Positions 10,607-20,279 of a stretch of DNA of 64,000 bases are shown one piece after another. The stretch is taken from contig OZ345354.1 in NCBI GenBank assembly GCA_977006965.1, positions 310,001 to 374,000 on the forward strand. Direction: 5' to 3'. The notes below the pieces were generated by a model. The model was not told the origin of the DNA and did no database searches. It was given only the letters and a program-made list of their open reading frames with translations. The stretch's first letter is position 1. Each line of letters opens with the position of its first letter. The stretch is from Phymatolithon calcareum (lineage: Eukaryota > Rhodophyta > Florideophyceae > Hapalidiales). The position numbers were made by a program, and so were the translations under genes.

Positions 10607-11209
10607 ATGGTCGCTTCAGTGGGGTCCATCGTCACACCGGGGGAGAAATTAGGCAGCGCCGCGGAGTTCGAATGCTCATCAGGTGCCTACATCGCGGGTG
10701 GAGTTGTGTACGCGTCAATCGTTGGGCGCTTACAAGAGGAGGCCAGTCCTGACGGCCGTCGACAAGCGCTGCGCGTGGAGCCGGGGACCTCAGGTGGTGT
10801 GGACACGGCGGCACTTCCAGGCGTAGGATCTACTGTGACGGTTCGAGTGGAGAAGGTCACGCCGCGCGCAGCTCACACAGAGATCCTAGTTGTGGATGGA
10901 CTGCCTCTCGCGGAACGGTTTCGCGGCACGATTCGACAGCAGGACGTGCGACAAACTGAGATTGACAAAGTTGAAATTTACACATGCTTTGCACCAGGAG
11001 ATCTCGTTCGTGCGCAGGTACTCAGTCTCGGAGATCGTCATTCGTACTTCCTCACCACCGCTCAAAACTCCCTCGGCGTCATCGAGGCGAAAAGTGTGGC
11101 GGGCGTTCCCATGGTGCCGGTTAACTGGATGGAGATGCAATGCCCGAAGACGAAGACTATTGAGAAACGCAAAGTTGCCAAGGTGGAGCCTACAGAAGAG
11201 AGGAAATAA
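10607..11209 (+). CDS. CSL4: RNA exosome subunit CSL4 (EXOSC1)
   Basis: S1/zinc-ribbon cap protein of the RNA exosome, positioned on the core ring for 3'-5' RNA decay. At 200 aa it is close to the human protein (195 aa). N-terminal domain: VTPGEKLGSAAEF and SGAYIAGGVVYASIVGRL. Central S1 domain: PGVGSTVTVRVEKV, then LAERFRGTIRQQDVRQTEID, KVEIYTCFAPGDLVRAQVLSLGD and YFLTTAQNSLGVI. C-terminal part: PVNWMEMQCPKTKTIEKRKVAKV. The single Cys left in the final ribbon (MQCPKT) resembles the degenerate ribbon of other CSL4 proteins. Intronless, convergent with RPC9 downstream (about 100 bp between stops). Confidence 0.93.
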   Translation: MVASVGSIVTPGEKLGSAAEFECSSGAYIAGGVVYASIVGRLQEEASPDGRRQALRVEPGTSGGVDTAALPGVGSTVTVRVEKVTPRAAHTEILVVDGLPLAERFRGTIRQQDVRQTEIDKVEIYTCFAPGDLVRAQVLSLGDRHSYFLTTAQNSLGVIEAKSVAGVPMVPVNWMEMQCPKTKTIEKRKVAKVEPTEERK

Positions 11210-11306
11210 GTCGGTACATCGCGAGTATTTGACCCTAATTTATTAACGTGGTTGTCGCACAGTTCTGGATTTTACGCTGATGTTGCGCTGCGGTTTCATC
11301 AGCATT

Positions 11307-12098
11307 TTAGTCCTCCATTGCAGCGGAATCTGTGGCAATATTTAGCGTATCAATCGAGACACCTGCTGTGTCGTTCTCATCTCCAGCTGGACCTTGATTG
11401 GGATCTGAGCTCCCCTCTGTACCAGGCTCGGCGACCCCATTTCCCTGAGTGGCAGTAGCTTCGCTGACGTCTGATTCTATTTGCGGTCGCGGTTCCAATG
11501 TTGTCTTGACAATTTCTAGCATTTCCTGTTCGTGTTCAGAAGAAAAAGACAGCAAAATCCGATGGCAAACTTGCCCAGGGAGTTAGCAATCGCCTATTCA
11601 ATACATCGCCGCATTCTGAAGAAGCCCAATGGGTGCATAATCCTGACGTACATAGACTTGGTCTTCATCAAATCGATTATGGATGTCGACAATTAGCGGC
11701 GTGATATGTGCATACGCTTCCGGACGTATGTTTGCAATCATTACCAATTCGGGGTCGGACAATTTAAACTTGCGCAGGTTTTCAAACAATTTTCCAACAG
11801 ATTCCACCGTCTGATTCCCTGCACGCTGAGCATAGCATGTCAGAGTAAAGAGAGTTCAATTCCGTTGACTTCAATCAGCGATATTTTCTTGCAACCTACC
11901 GGAAGGCGATTTCTCGAAATAGGACAATATCTCGTTGGATATTTCTGTCGCATTGCGTGGCGGACGAAGTTTGTACTCTTCCGGTTGCACTTCGCGCAAC
12001 GCGTCCAGTTGCTTCTCCCGCAACCAATGCATCACCTCTGCATTGGTCAACAGTCCGTCGCCGGCCGGCCCGGATAAGACCTTCATCTTCGCGCTCAT
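11307..12098 (-). CDS. RPC9: RNA polymerase III subunit RPC9 (C17/CRCP), three exons
   Basis: Stalk subunit of RNA polymerase III, pairing with RPC8. Exon 1 12098-11900, intron GTAGGT..CAG 11899-11819, exon 2 11818-11652, intron GTACGT..CAG 11651-11526, exon 3 11525-11307; the phases join perfectly to give 194 aa. Matches to the CRCP family: LLTNAEVMHWLREKQ at the N-terminus, then a NATEISNEILSYFEKSP helix. After the first splice comes VGKLFENLRKFKLSDPELVM, then IANIRP and VDIHNRFDEDQVY joined to EMLEIVKTTLEPRP. This is the same spacing as human EEQIEALLHTV. The acidic, Ser/Thr-rich C-terminal tail (about 60 aa) is longer than in animals. Confidence comes mainly from the splice model restoring the full family pattern. 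Confidence 0.88.
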
Positions 12099-12284
12099 GT
12101 TGCAACTTCTCCGAACATGGATTCCGCCTTGCCCTGCCTGCCCAAGGTTGCTCTATTTTCCATGAAGTATAGATTTTATCATACTACTATGGTCCATTCT
12201 CCGGACAGAGGCTTGCTTGCTCTGGGCGATACAACTTCGATCTCGAAGTTCAATGACGGCGGGAAGAAGACTGTGTTTCGTAAA

Positions 12285-13031
12285 CTATAATATTTGTATA
12301 CGCGGCACCTTACCGCCATGCACGGTGTTAAGCGGTGACGTTGTGCTATAATAGTAAGACTTAAAACTTTCATGCCCAGACTTGTCTCGAAGTGTACCCT
12401 CTTCATCCAGCATGTCGCGCTCCAAAAGATCCCGAAACTCACTGCGCTCCTCCTTTTCACGGCGCACCTGCTCCGCAAACCATTCTGGAGGGTTGTCCGG
12501 AATGGTGACAAGATCAATATCATAGAGCTCAATAAACTGCTCATTGTTATACCGCGTCCTGCTAGCAGCGTACGCGCGGTACTCATCCACGGCCGAGTTG
12601 ATATTCCAGTGTTGAAGCCTGCGAAGACAGCCCACCAGCATACCAACAAGGTGCAATCCACCAACATCGCACACAAGCGCAGGAAGGTTGTCACGACGGA
12701 GTAGAATCTGCAGCGAGTCCTTGACTACTTCGTCTGAGATAGGCTTCCAAGATCCATCCCGGATCCATGAGTTGGCGCCTGTGTGGAAAATCGTAATACT
12801 TTGAGCTTCGAAAAAATTCTGTGCCGAGCGTGTCGGTCGCTCGTCGCAAAGCACCACAACGCTACGCAAGTTCAACCCCCGCAAGTGCGAGAAATTGGCG
12901 GCTTGTGGCAGACTGGAACGATACAATCCCGGTTCCACAACTCCAAAATTGTCAGGTGGCAAAATCACACGGGGTTCAGGGATAAGTTGCGGTCTTGCTC
13001 GTTCTGTGCGTTCGCCATCAAATCCACTCAT
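12285..13031 (-). CDS. Siw14/plant-fungal atypical dual-specificity phosphatase-like protein, degenerate P-loop
   Basis: Belongs to the Y_phosphatase2 (Siw14/Oca1-like) family, whose active members hydrolyse inositol pyrophosphates. The start MSGFDGERTERA (13031) precedes the family opening PPDNFGVVEPGLYRSSLP; the frame stays open upstream to 13166. The helix LRGLNLRSVVVLCDERPT and the late LVGCLRRLQHWN are conserved. The signature loop, normally HC-x5-R, reads VCDVGGLHLVG: the Cys is present but the preceding His is Val and the Arg is replaced, with one extra residue. It is therefore probably a pseudophosphatase. A possible 43-bp GTAAGG..CAG intron at 12313-12271 would replace the last residues and move the stop to 12181-12179; I cannot decide between the two ends. 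Confidence 0.78.
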   Translation of the reverse strand: MSGFDGERTERARPQLIPEPRVILPPDNFGVVEPGLYRSSLPQAANFSHLRGLNLRSVVVLCDERPTRSAQNFFEAQSITIFHTGANSWIRDGSWKPISDEVVKDSLQILLRRDNLPALVCDVGGLHLVGMLVGCLRRLQHWNINSAVDEYRAYAASRTRYNNEQFIELYDIDLVTIPDNPPEWFAEQVRREKEERSEFRDLLERDMLDEEGTLRDKSGHESFKSYYYSTTSPLNTVHGGKVPRIQIL

Positions 13032-14424
13032 GCCCGCCGTGGAAATGCACCAAATGCTCAGTCGCGATGCTATCCCGCCTTGGTGCCGATGATGAAGAGA
13101 CACACAACGTCGTGTTTTGAAATGCTCTCTTTGCTCATCCACGATTGTGCGTCGGGAAGAGAGCATGCACGCTCAATTGCACAGGAGTACACGTGTAATA
13201 CATTTGTATCCAATGCTCGTGCATCCGATCTGTGAATAGTCTTTGACCCGATGCATACTCTCTTGCTCCGAAGTAAGTTCTAATAAAATCTTAACAGAAG
13301 GACCTAATTTTTAGGTATAGCGTCGACGAGAGCATAGTGCTACTACAGAATATGTCTTTTAGACAGACCTCAGAATAAGATATGAGGGCCTATAGGTGAA
13401 CATCCCCTCAGCTCAACGATCGCTTTCCGTACGAGCAAAATTGCGAAAAAAAACTTACTTTACAAAGATCTTTACCGCTAGAGTACGCGCTGGGTGTGCA
13501 CAAAATGTACCTTTGAAGAAAAAACGAGGCGTTTTTGAGCATGCATAAAGAGTTTGCGATTTCCGTAGTCCTCCAGAGTTGCAGATGTCATGATCAAACC
13601 CAGGAAGAAGAGTATATCTTTTAGTTACAAAACCAATTTTCTACTCATGCTTTGCCTTTTTGGCCCTTAATTTTGAAATTGTCTTCACGTTGTACCTACC
13701 CAGCTCTTTTGTTTTCCGAGCTGTTTTATGAGAAGCTTACGTACGGTATGTGGAAAATGTCTTACTTCGCCATTTGAATGAAAATTAAGCCTACTATCCA
13801 TGATCCCGCGGTATCCTGGGTCTTCCTTCTACAAGTTTCAAAGTGCAAAACCAGGCAAACGGATTTACTTGTTACACCGTCCATAGACCTCCAGTAGAGG
13901 ACAATTCCTCCACTGGAGTTCTATGACTGTGCAACAAATAATTACCTCCTCGGAGTGCAAGACCGATTTCACGAGGTTTCGGAACTTGCGCTGTTACCAT
14001 ATGGTCTCCACCCATTGACTGAATTAGAACGTGGGATTCAGACGTACGGATCGCGCTGAAAAACATGCCCCATTCGCCTAACTAAATTTAAAAGCAAAAT
14101 CTTGACACTCTTGAAGAAATTCCTTATCTAGTTCACATCTTGAAATTCTGCATTTTAATTCTTTTCATTTTTAATTTAGATGTCCTCAGATTGCTATGGT
14201 TTTACCATGCGAAAAAAGTTGGCAGTCAACAGCACCCGACGGAAACAAGGAGCATACGGAGTACCTATTGAGCATTTGACGTCTTACAAATTCGACCAAA
14301 AGTACGCAGATAGAAATGGTCAGTGTAGGCGTAGAAACTGCCACACTTGAGACTGCAGAAAGCGAACTGAAAAGCACTTCTCAAGAACGACGCCGCACCG
14401 ATTCCCTGTATTAATCAGAAACAA
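13032..14424. other. AT-rich intergenic, no gene seen
   Basis: 1.4 kb with no open frame worth calling on either strand and no clear repeat. It may contain the promoter of the minus-strand phosphatase-like gene at its left end. Confidence 0.4.
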
Positions 14425-14733
14425 CATCGAGTCTCACCAAGAAGCATACTCCTTGGCGTCATAGTGAGCCAATGCAGCTCTGTCGCGAGGGTAGCAGTTT
14501 TTTGGTATCGATATAGGGCTCGAAGGGCACCATCTTGGGCAGAACTGCATCGAGGCTCACCAAGAAGATTACTCTTTTGCGTCACAGTGCTCCGATGCAA
14601 CTCCGTCGCGACGGTGTCAGTTTCCCTGTATCGATATAGGGCTTGAAGAGCACCGTCTTGGCCGGAAACTGCATCGAGGCTCACCAAGGAGATTATTCCT
14701 TGGCGACATAGTGCGCCGATACGGTTCTGACGA
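14425..14733. repeat. Imperfect tandem repeat, ~123-bp unit, 2.5 copies
   Basis: Units begin CATCGAG..CTCACCAAG at 14425, 14548 and 14672 (spacings 123 and 124). Each complete unit contains TATCGATATAGGGCT and ends near GCACC.TCTTGG. The third copy is truncated near 14733. Frames across it are repeat artefacts. Confidence 0.85.
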
Positions 14734-14821
14734 AAACGATACGGACTTTCATCGGAACATGGTTCAACTAGAATGGCTCTCAATTTATTAGTATCACGTC
14801 GTCGACGATTTTTCGGTGACT

Positions 14822-14831
14822 GTTTTTAAAT
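14822..14831. repeat. Left target-site duplication of the MULE
   Basis: GTTTTTAAAT, identical to 17090-17099 and directly abutting the terminal inverted repeats on each side. Confidence 0.92.
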
Positions 14832-17089
14832 GAGGAAATTCACTACATGGCCACCAAAAATTGGCAAAATTCACAACATGGCCATCTCTATCCAAATCTA
14901 CTACTCATCCGTTACGAATACGGCGGCGCTCTGTAAGCACGTTGTCGTATTCTTCTGCAACGCTCAAAACACAACACTCTCCCGCTAGCAACTCCGAAAT
15001 CATGGAAAAGAAAAAGCTCGTGCTAGAGGTGGGCGACTACGCTGGATCAAGCTTTGATGACGTTGTCAACATCGTGATCTCGCACAACATGTCGATGGGC
15101 AAGGCCCACCTCGTGGCGAAGCGCAACAAAAAGCGCCTGACACTCATCTGCAGTCAGCGCACAGCGTGCACCTTCCGCGTTAACGTCAGCGTGCTGCAGA
15201 GTATCGGCGGCGTCAGGATCACCAAGTTTTCCGGACACAGTTGCGTTGGAGGTCATGTCAGGGAGCGCCAGTTCAGTACCGACGTACTCGCGCGGCGGGC
15301 GCCCGTGCTGACTGATTTCATTGCAACAAAAGGCCGAGTCAGTGGAAACGCCGCACAACTCACGGAGATGGTCCGAAAACAATCTGGGATCGTTCTAAAG
15401 CCAACACACGCGCACAAAATAGTGACTTCCAAGCAGGGAACCGATGTACACCACCTGGCGCAAATCCGAGTACTGCGCTCGTACTTGGCCGCCGTACAGC
15501 AGCGCGACCCAGGGGGAATGTACAAGATTGCAACAACTCCTCTCTCTGGGACGACCCAGCAGCAGCTTTACAGCGTTTTCTGTTGTCCAAAGGGCGCGAT
15601 GGACACCTGGGCGGCCTTCAACGGTTTTGTCAGTGTTGACGCGGCCCACCTGAACTCAGTGACGCAGGGTCAGCTTTTTACGCTAACGACATATGATGCC
15701 AACAGGCAGGTGACTACTCTGGCCTTCGGTATCGCGCAGGGAGAGAGCGCACTGAGCTGGACCAATTTTCTCTTCAACTGCATTTCCTGTTTCCCAAACA
15801 TTACGGTCGTGATGTCAGACGGCGCTAAAGGTCTTGACTCGGCCGAGGTGTCAGACCTGCTTTCGTCCCACAATATAACACGCACAAGATGCGCATGGCA
15901 CGTGCTTTGGAAGAATCTAAGGTCCGCGGGCATAAAGCACAGCGATGCAGATCGTTCCGTCTTGTGATCAGTCGTCTACGCGAGAACTGAGCAGTACGCG
16001 TACCAGATGCTAGAGCAGCTCAAAGCGGACAATGAGCGGCTCGTGACGTGGTTTTTGGAGCGAATGCACACGTGCGCAACGTTCGAGTTCCTTCGTCGTG
16101 GTGTCCCCCGCCTGGGTATCGTAAGCTCTAACAGCTCTGAGCAGACCAACAGTGCACTTGTCAAAGCGCGTGCAGAACCAATCTGCAACCTTTTGGCCTC
16201 TGTAATCGGGCGCATGTCAGATGATCGCTTCAAACGAGGCCGCATGGCTCACCAGATGATGACGGCGGGCAAGTTCCTCACGCCTTACTGCTACAAGAAG
16301 CACCAGGAAAAATTCGTCCGAGCGGAGAAGCTGCTCGTGGAGCCCGAAGTCATCGAAAGTAGCGCGCTCAGCTGTGTTATTCGCAGTGAAGAGACACCTT
16401 TCAAGGTGAAAGTTAGCAGCAATTACCGTGCTACTTGTTCCTACCGCCACTTTGAAGAGCACCAACGGCCATGTAGCCACGTCGTCGCTGCACTTTTGTA
16501 CGCTTCTAGGCGCTTGGTGCAGCATCGGGTGTCGTTCGACCCGTGGAACGAGCACTGGTTCGGGGACGTGTGGACATTGAGAACGTGGGCCAAGCAGCAT
16601 GCGGGCAGCATCACGCGTGTTGCAGTCACTGGCGACCAGCTCGTACAGGATGATTTGGTGCCGTTTGACCTTGCGGCTAAGCCGGGCCGCAAGCGCAAGA
16701 GGCCCTACTTGCCGTCCGAAATGAGGGCCCGTCACTGCTCCTCGTGCGGAAACACTGGTCACTTTTCGCAGACATGCGGGAGACCCAACATTCATAATGT
16801 CGTCGACGCGAAACGAAAACATATCGACAAAGCGACTCAGTCTATGATTATCGACCTTACCGCCTGTGATGACGGAGATGCTGCTTGCGACGAGGATCTA
16901 AAGCGTAGAGAGTAGTGCGCGCACTAAATTTTACTGTCGCATAGATTGCTTTGACAAACGGATGAGTAGTAGTTTTGGCTAGAGTGAGTTATGGTCGTAC
17001 GCTTGGATAGGGGTGAGTAGTAGATATGGCTAGAGATGGCCATGTTGTGAATTTTGCCAATTTTTGGTGGCCATGTAGTGAATTTCCTC
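14832..17089 (+). mobile_element. Complete Mutator-like element (MULE), 2258 bp
   Basis: Long terminal inverted repeats of about 80 bp: 14832-14911 begins GAGGAAATTCACTACATGG, and 17010-17089 is its reverse complement with about three mismatches. Perfect 10-bp target-site duplications flank both ends (GTTTTTAAAT), within the 8-11 bp typical of Mutator. The interior carries a MULE transposase frame. Just inside the right TIR, GAGTAGTAG.TTTGGCTAGAG (near 16963) partly repeats the inner edge of the TIR. The undamaged ends suggest recent insertion. Confidence 0.94.
15002..16915 (+). CDS. MULE transposase, interrupted by one in-frame TGA
   Basis: Cut-and-paste transposase of the Mutator superfamily. 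The likely start is MEKKKLVLEVGDYAG (15002), just inside the left TIR; an upstream in-frame ATG (14861) lies within the TIR. Order: N-terminal MuDR-like DNA-binding region with LVAKRNKKRLTLICSQR; the DDE core with Asp at 15638-15640 (VSVDAAH), Asp at 15818-15820 (MSDGAKGL) and CAWHVLWKNL; then a TGA at 15965-15967. Immediately beyond it, in the same frame, come the third catalytic residue Glu 16139-16141 (SSNSSEQTNSAL), a SWIM-like zinc finger (about 16436-16500, with the second Cys of the CxC pair replaced by Tyr) and a CCHC knuckle (CSSCGNTGHFSQTC). Without readthrough the protein would lose its third catalytic residue. Everything else is intact. Confidence 0.9.
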
Positions 17090-17099
17090 GTTTTTAAAT
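17090..17099. repeat. Right target-site duplication of the MULE
   Basis: GTTTTTAAAT, exact copy of 14822-14831, immediately after the right terminal inverted repeat. Confidence 0.92.
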
Positions 17100-17311
17100 A
17101 TTTCAATAAATTTTCTTGATCGACCATACATGTGCTAGTACTTCGAACTGTTTCATTTCATATAAAAGAAATTCGAAACATAATGGCTTGAAATTTCACT
17201 GCCGTTCATAAACTCCGTAATAAATCAGATTTATTCTAAAAGCCTTTAGGTAAGTGAAAGCTCCTTCCCCATGCTTCAATTCACTACCCTATTTCACCGT
17301 TTCAACCTACC

Positions 17312-18455
17312 ATGGTGTAATCGAAGCAGACCGTGCGCAAATTCACCGGAGGAGAGGCTCCAGGTAGGCAAATCGCCATGAAGCTACCAGAACAATTAGC
17401 AAGATATCAGCTTCACGATACAGTATCAGGAATCTTATTTTCCAACGGTCGAGGAGATTTCAAGTTGCATAAGGATTGGGTCGCAGGGTAAAAGGCGTAC
17501 AAGACAGAGGAGGCCAAGATCGAGAAGGACTTCGAAAGAGATGGGAAGGACCCTCTTCTGGTGAACAAAAACGTGTCATTCACCCAGCTCCGCCAAAAAG
17601 TGAACAACGATGGAAGAATAAGATATTTTGTCCAGCGTTTGACGGAGGAAGAAGTTATGCGTGAAAAATAATTTGTCTCACTTTTCGGTAAAGAAATTTT
17701 GGCGGTGTTAAAATCGTACGAAGATGAGTATTTGTCTCAAAATTTGGCCGCCCGCTGGGTAATAACAGAGTCGACGCAAGAAAAGGAATCCACGACTTTT
17801 CCGCCGGGTTTTGAGGCTTGTCGACTTGTCTTTGGTAATAGTACGACTCAAGAATAGGACCAATTCTACCGCGCATCGAACAAAGAGACTAGAGACGAAT
17901 GGTTTCTGTTTCTATTCTACACGCTTAATTGCAATTCCAATCAAGGTAGAGAGAATAGTGACGACGAGGATTCTGACGAAAGATCAGCACCTTAAAGAAG
18001 TATCAATTTATCAGGACTAGGGAAGAAAAGCTTCCCTTCGTCGAGTATACGAGGTCTAGTCTGGTAGAAGCGTGTTAGAAGCTCGGCGAGGTTTACCTAC
18101 TAAAGCAGTGCGAAACGGTCTTGGTAAAGTAACCGATTTATCGTCCCATTTCATCTCAAGCGAAACTTTACTTTGACTGGAACAAGTCCGTGAACTGCCG
18201 CTCTCGGATACGGGCTGCATAATGGCGTCGTTTAATAAGGCGATATTTTTGCTTAAGGGAGAAGATGCTGTAAAATGCATCATCACCAAGAAAGTGCGTG
18301 CAAACTACCGGTGTCTGAAAGATTTGAGCAAATGGGAGAACAAGAAAGCGAAAAGTATTTCTCTGTAGAACTCGGACAAGGACAAGAACGGCTTGCATAG
18401 ATGTTGGATCAATAATCTGGAGTCTGGTATTTATCTTGTCCACCTGGAGAGATAG
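17312..18455 (+). pseudogene. Decayed reading frame with a histone H3-tail-like N-terminus
   Basis: From the ATG at 17312 one frame gives an ungapped match to the H3 tail. By H3 numbering K4, Q5, T6, R8, K9, T11, G12, G13, A15, P16, Q19, A21 and K23 are all present (13 of the first 23), with a TAA at position 2, Phe for S10 and Glu for K14. Farther on, RYQ..TV and a DFK loosely recall later H3 segments. The frame then continues as protein-like sequence unlike a histone (AKIEKDFERDGKDP, SKWENKKAK), broken by stops near 17489, 17669, 17857 and 17993 and by frameshifts after about 18000. It ends around 18455. The function of the downstream part is not recognised. The MULE ends 213 bp upstream. 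Confidence 0.6.
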
Positions 18456-19743
18456 TAGAGAGCTGATTCACTTTAAACAAAGCATTTTGACCAATAAATG
18501 GAAGCAATAGACTCATATACGGCTCTCTTGACCCATAAGCATTGAAAAAGAGCTAAAAAGCACTGAATGTCTGTTTGAGAGACGGAGACGCATCAGTGAC
18601 GATCGAAGAGACATGTAAAATGTGATATTGATGAGATTATCTCTCCAAGTAGAACTAGAAACATGTGACATTTTTCAAAATTGTGATATACTGCAGTACA
18701 GGACAGTAAGATGTGATTACGGTATATATTCATATGTATTGAAGGAAATTTGCTCTTGAATAAAAGGTAAATTCTCTTGAGAGAGATACTGGAAATGATT
18801 AAGGCCCCATTAACTGGGTAGAATTACATGTAAAACAATTGCAGTATTTCGCATCAAGGTGGAGGACATTAGAGTTAAGAGTTAAACTCTAATGTCCTCC
18901 ACCTTGATGCGAAATACTGCAATTGTAATTTATATTTTAAGCCAAGGAGATCCATGCAGCGGTACAGTTTCATTATAAAAAGTCTGTGGCGAGATATTAA
19001 TGTGATGTGCCTCTACGAAGGAGCTGCAATTAAGCAACAAGCACGGACGGAATAATAATGGCACGACTAATATTCAAATCAAGGGTATGTAGACGGAGGT
19101 GGCGGGACTGGAAAAGGCGATTGCTGTAGCTGGTGAGTAGAGGACAAAAACAAACACGACAACGAGTTCACAATCACCTTCAAGGCACACATCTGCCGGA
19201 CCGAGTACGGCGCGCGATCCGCTCGTATGGAGGAAAGTGGAACGAGCTTCTTGACTAGCACAAAAAGAGAGTACTTGACATATTCAGCTCCCTGGTCTCC
19301 CTCTACCCCAACACACCTTTTGTATATTATTTTTCCTTTTTCCATGCCACTCCGGCCGCTTCGCATCCACTCTGACCGGAAGTCAACCGCGCATGGGCAA
19401 TAATGTTCGCAAAAGGTAATCTATCATGAATGTCCTTGTTTTTGCTCAACGCGTACGGCTGCAAGCAGAAGCAAGTAATTTTATTGAGTCAAGCTCTTGG
19501 AACATCCTTCCCCACTGAGGGCCAATAATACCCTTTTCGAAGAACACCCTTTGTCGGAGCAGCAAGGCCAAAGACGGTACGGAGGTATGGCAAACTTACC
19601 AGATCTGCCCACTGCAATCCTGCCATCACCTACCTCTTGAGATCATACTCTGCGTGCAGACCACTGATGATGGCATATACGCCTCTGCAAGACAATTACC
19701 GCCGATGACCCTCATGGATCGATACCCTTTGTTATGTCTCGGC
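18456..19743. other. Intergenic, AT-rich, contains one snapback
   Basis: No gene seen. It contains the 41-bp-arm snapback listed separately. Composition shifts to GC-rich near 19600 where the next tandem repeat begins. Confidence 0.4.
18836..18925. repeat. Snapback inverted repeat, 41-bp perfect arms, 8-nt loop
   Basis: Left arm 18836-18876 (begins CAATTGCAGTATTTCGCATC) and right arm 18885-18925 are exact reverse complements; the spacer is AAGAGTTA. There are no flanking direct repeats. A transcript would fold into a long perfect hairpin. Confidence 0.92.
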
Positions 19744-20065
19744 GCCACATCCGGTGGCAGCCGGAAAGTGACCACGCGCGATGTCATTTGGGCGTTGATC
19801 GGCAACACCAAAGACTGTTTTGGAGCCGCAACCAGTGGCAGTCAAGCAGCGGCGCCGCGCGAAGGATTCCCGTGCTGAGCCAAGTCGTTCGACATCGTCT
19901 CGAGCCGCAACCAGCGGCACTCGAGAAACCGCCACGCGCTAAGACGCTCCCGCGACAACCTAAGTCGCCCGACAGCGCCTGGGCGCCACAACCGGTGATC
20001 GCCTGGCAGAACCGTTAGGCGCTTGACGACCGGACCAAGGACACATTCTGGACGCTTTCCTTGGG
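19744..20065. repeat. GC-rich imperfect tandem repeat, ~80-bp unit, four copies
   Basis: Units start at 19744, 19825, 19904 and 19985 (spacings 81, 79, 81), each opening with GCC[AG]CA.CC[AG]G[CT]G. Units 2 and 3 are the most alike (CCAAGTCG.TCGACA / CTAAGTCGCCCGACA); units 1 and 4 are diverged. Confidence 0.7.
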
Positions 20066-20268
20066 ACCCTCTCATCAGGTTGCGCCACGCGGCGCCGCGC
20101 TGCGACAGGCCGAGACTCTATGCGTCACATTCAGAGGCGCGCACACCCGGCGGCGGTTGAAAACGTGGCGCCACGCAGCGCAGAGTCGAAAGCTTGCACG
20201 TCAGTCCCACGGGCGCGCACACTCGCCAGCATCTGCTCCAGAGTCCGATCCTCGCCGATCGAAATCCC

Positions 20269-20277
20269 TATATAAAG
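20269..20277 (+). promoter_or_regulatory. TATA-box-like element downstream of the 80-bp repeats
   Basis: TATATAAAG, a strong TATA match, about 200 bp after the GC-rich 80-bp repeat array. No protein-coding gene follows within a kilobase. The arrangement (repeat array, TATA, non-coding) is like the promoter half of an LTR, but no LTR partner or primer-binding site was found in the window. Confidence 0.35.
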
Positions 20278-20279
20278 CA

